From the NCBI GenBank assembly GCA_017508895.1, contig JAFWRA010000100.1:1-6554 (forward strand): a stretch of DNA of 6,554 bases, written 5' to 3'. The notes below the pieces were generated by a model that worked only from the letters and a program-made list of their open reading frames with translations, was not told the DNA's origin and made no database searches. Positions 4,639-6,554 of the stretch are shown here, piece after piece (position 1 is the first letter of the stretch; each line of letters opens with the position of its first letter). Source of the stretch: Bacteroidales bacterium. Its GTDB lineage: Bacteria > Bacteroidota > Bacteroidia > Bacteroidales > F082. The position numbers were made by a program, and so were the translations under genes.

Positions 4639-6266
4639 AGAGAATAAGCATTATTCTGATGGCTTTTGCATTGACTATGACAATGTCACAATGCAAGAAA
4701 AACGAAGGACAAACGACCTCCAACGATGAGGTTGTGACCATCACCCTTGACGTGAAACAAAACAATGGTTCAAAAGTGGTGGTGAATCCCAATACGGGCA
4801 CGGTAGACTTTGAAACTGGCGACAAAATTTATGTGGGCAGCGGCGGCAAGTATGTCGGCTTTTTGACCCACAACGGCACCAACTTCAGTGGCAACATCAC
4901 CAACCCGACTGAAAACCAACCTTTGCAATTCTATTTCCTCGGCAATGTTACCCCACAAGAAACCCTTTCCGCAGGCACAACGGAGGAATGTTCGGTTATC
5001 ATTAGCGACCAAACGGAGCACTTGCCAGTGATTTCGTGTGCTGCCTCAAATGAAAACTATGTTTCGGGCGTAACGGGCTATTCTGCCCATTTGCTGAACA
5101 AGTGCGCATTGGTGAAGTTCAATGTGACCACGCCATCCAATTCGCCTATTTGCATTACAGGAATGAAAAACAAGGTGACGGTGGATTTCACGCAAAATAC
5201 AATGACACCCAGCATGGATGGCGAAGGCGTTATCAAGTTGCCTGCTGGTGCTGGAGAGAATGTCGAGAAATGGGCAATTTTGCTGCCGCAAGAGGCTTTG
5301 GAGGAAGGAGAAGAAGGTTCGGCTTATTCGGAAGATGGAACTTATACTGGAATACGGCCTGCTATTTTGACCATTATTGAGAATTATTATATGGCAGAAG
5401 GTGTTGGCATCATATTAAATAATGTCATACCTCCTATTGGAGCAATTAATGGTTTATTTTCAGTAAGTGCGACAAAACAAGTGTTTTTTTCTAAAGGCAA
5501 TTTGCAATATCAAGCTTCTACAAACACATGGAGATTTGCCGAGAATCAATGGGATTATGTCGGAAGTGTTGTAGAAAACGAAGGGAATGGAGATGGTGGA
5601 GGAACTATTCCTGGAAGTAGCAATCATTTAATTTCTTCAAGTTATAATGGATGGATAGACCTTTTTGGTTGGGGTACAAGCGGATACAGCCATGGTGCTA
5701 TTTGTTATCAACCATGGAGTGTGAGTCAAACCGAAAGCGATTATCATGTTTATGGTACAACAACAGACCATCTTTATAATCAAACAGGACAGGCAGATTG
5801 GGGTTATAATGCCATCGTAAATGGTGGCAATCAACAAAACGAATGGCGAACATTAACCATAGATGAATGGAATTATGTCCTCTATACAAGAACTACTATC
5901 TCGGGGATTCGATATGCAAAAGCACAAGTTAATAACATTAATGGAATAATACTAATTCCAAATAATTGGCAATCCTCATATAGCATAAACAATTACAACT
6001 TGAAAGATGCTGCCTTTGATAGTAATATTATTGCTTCTAATATCTGGTATTCTTTTTTTGAGAAGGAAGGAGCTGTATTCCTGCCAGTTACCGGAAGTAG
6101 AGACGGTGTTGTGGTTTGGAACTTGTGGGTTGGAAATTATTGGACATCTTCTAGATTCAGCGACGATTCTGCTCGCTTTTTGAAATTCCATTCGAGTTCT
6201 ATTAATATGGTTGGAGGTATTAGTCTTAGTAACGGAAGGTCTGTTCGTCTTGTTCAAGATTATTAG
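4635..6266 (+). CDS. Fimbrillin-like surface lipoprotein with C-terminal lectin-like, DGR-target-type domain
   Basis: A 543-residue protein. MKRISIILMAFALTMTMSQC gives a lipoprotein signal with lipidated Cys20; the following KKNEGQ is not a clear surface-export signal. Residues 33-265 resemble fimbrillin-like proteins of Bacteroidales (VDFETGDKIYVG, GFLTHNG, LQFYFLGN, WAILLPQE). Residues 273-543 are a domain common in Bacteroidales and related to Fib_succ_major/C-type-lectin folds: FSVSATKQVFFSKGNLQYQA, TNTWRFAENQWDYVG, WRTLTIDEWNYVLYTR, GAVFLPVTGSRDG, GNYWTSS and the terminal RSVRLV. The last ~55 residues have the layout of variable regions in retroelement-diversified proteins, with a fixed frame around changeable residues. 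The likely role is surface binding or adhesion. GC content falls sharply near residue 235, suggesting the two halves have different histories. It follows the TNQTFG-repeat gene with a four-base overlap. Fibrobacter-type paralogous proteins without retroelement diversification are the main alternative. Confidence 0.82.
   Translation: MKRISIILMAFALTMTMSQCKKNEGQTTSNDEVVTITLDVKQNNGSKVVVNPNTGTVDFETGDKIYVGSGGKYVGFLTHNGTNFSGNITNPTENQPLQFYFLGNVTPQETLSAGTTEECSVIISDQTEHLPVISCAASNENYVSGVTGYSAHLLNKCALVKFNVTTPSNSPICITGMKNKVTVDFTQNTMTPSMDGEGVIKLPAGAGENVEKWAILLPQEALEEGEEGSAYSEDGTYTGIRPAILTIIENYYMAEGVGIILNNVIPPIGAINGLFSVSATKQVFFSKGNLQYQASTNTWRFAENQWDYVGSVVENEGNGDGGGTIPGSSNHLISSSYNGWIDLFGWGTSGYSHGAICYQPWSVSQTESDYHVYGTTTDHLYNQTGQADWGYNAIVNGGNQQNEWRTLTIDEWNYVLYTRTTISGIRYAKAQVNNINGIILIPNNWQSSYSINNYNLKDAAFDSNIIASNIWYSFFEKEGAVFLPVTGSRDGVVVWNLWVGNYWTSSRFSDDSARFLKFHSSSINMVGGISLSNGRSVRLVQDY
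6093..6259 (+). other. Candidate DGR variable region (VR) of the lipoprotein
   Basis: Residues 487-541 run GSRDG...WV, GNYWTSS, RFSDDS, A, RFLKF, HSSSINM, VGGISLSNG, RSVRLVQ. The fixed pieces (GNYWTSS, NG-SVRLV) match those known to frame retroelement-diversified positions. Many codons at the presumed variable positions end in T or C (for example GTT, GGT, ATT, AGT, CTT, GAC, AGC, TTC), as expected when AAT or AAC template codons are mutated at the first two bases, though AT-rich codon use could also explain this. No template repeat, accessory gene or reverse transcriptase lies in the remaining 288 bases. Confidence 0.4.
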
Positions 6267-6315
6267 CCATAAACTGGGCGCAGTATCAAAAAAAATCTGT
6301 GTTTATTATAGTGGT

Positions 6316-6347
6316 TTTAGCTCAAACATTCAAAAAGACTATTTTTG
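6316..6347 (+). promoter_or_regulatory. Promoter-like site downstream of the lipoprotein gene
   Basis: TATTTTTG (6340-6347) fits the -7 consensus; TTTA (6316-6319) is a near-match -33 with a 20-bp spacer. A transcript would start near 6352 and run toward the two very short ORFs that follow. No clear terminator separates it from the lipoprotein gene; only a 4-bp ACTG/CAGT stem is seen near 6275. Confidence 0.5.
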
Positions 6348-6377
6348 CAACGCAATAACACCTAAATAGATTATTCT

Positions 6378-6428
6378 ATGTCAAATTTAAACAACGATAG
6401 AATTTCAGATTTTTTAGAAGCTGTTTAA
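6378..6428 (+). other. Very short ORF (16 codons), possibly translated or a gene remnant
   Basis: ATG at 6378 opens MSNLNNDRISDFLEAV and stops at TAA 6426-6428, about 25 bases after the predicted transcript start. Three bases later another ATG (6431) opens a 17-codon ORF, MDKKELYGWPKKSYINN, ending at TGA 6482-6484. Either could be a leader peptide, a small protein or the frameshifted start of a decayed gene. No homology is recognised. Confidence 0.2.
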
Positions 6429-6514
6429 AAATGGATAAAAAAGAATTGTATGGATGGCCAAAAAAAAGTTATATAAATAATTGATAATCAGTAGGTTAAT
6501 TGGATATTTATTCG

Positions 6515-6522
6515 TATCTTTG
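6515..6522 (+). promoter_or_regulatory. -7 promoter element before the window's right edge
   Basis: TATCTTTG matches TAnnTTTG exactly. No TTTG is found at the usual distance upstream, so the site is only half supported. A transcript would start near 6528, just ahead of an ATG at 6543. Confidence 0.45.
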
Positions 6523-6542
6523 TGGTTTCCAATCATTTAGAT

Positions 6543-6554
6543 ATGAATAGAGGA
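6543..6554 (+). CDS. Possible first codons of a gene cut by the window edge
   Basis: ATG AAT AGA GGA (M-N-R-G) begins at 6543, about 20 bases after a good -7 element, in the same direction as the lipoprotein operon. Only four codons are visible, so neither the reading frame nor the product can be confirmed. If the lipoprotein is diversified by a retroelement, accessory or reverse-transcriptase genes might begin around here, but nothing in these codons shows it. Confidence 0.25.

Overview
The window looks like a chromosomal segment from a member of the Bacteroidota, most likely a gut- or rumen-type Bacteroidales. The reasons are several matches to the Bacteroidota promoter consensus (TTTG, about 19 bp, TAnnTTTG), scarce Shine-Dalgarno sequences, a GH95 alpha-L-fucosidase, a PIN_3-type toxin with its partner, and a fimbrillin-like surface lipoprotein. 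No rRNA, tRNA, CRISPR array or transposase was seen.

Region 1 (1-1954, + strand) is the 3' part of a GH95 glycosidase whose start lies upstream of the window. Region 2 (1955-2644, + strand) is a single-gene unit with its own promoter, a structured leader, a 182-residue protein resembling the CdiA-CT/tRNase-type nuclease domain, and a strong terminator that can work in both directions.

Region 3 (2617-3950, - strand) is read in the opposite direction. From its promoter end it holds a PIN-domain toxin-antitoxin pair (antitoxin first, ATGA overlap), a small basic cysteine-rich protein, and then an apparently separate unit of about 95 nt with its own promoter. That last unit folds into small hairpins and ends at the shared terminator, so it is a good small-RNA candidate.

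Region 4 (3896-4326) separates two divergent units. It contains a roughly 307-bp imperfect palindrome (4011-4317) with 13-bp ends and several co-centred inner stems, unlike an ordinary promoter region. Region 5 (4327-6266, + strand) is a two-gene operon with an ATGA overlap. It encodes a small exported protein with two TNQTFG repeats and a C-terminal membrane anchor, then a 543-residue lipoprotein with a fimbrillin-like N-terminal half and a C-terminal lectin-like domain. The last ~55 residues of the lipoprotein resemble the variable region of diversity-generating retroelement (DGR) targets, and its DNA composition drops sharply in GC in mid-gene. Region 6 (6267-6554) is AT-rich, with two promoter-like sites, two very short ORFs and perhaps the first codons of a further gene.

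The most interesting items are the possible DGR-type target (no template or reverse transcriptase is visible here), the large palindrome ahead of its operon, and the small-RNA candidate.
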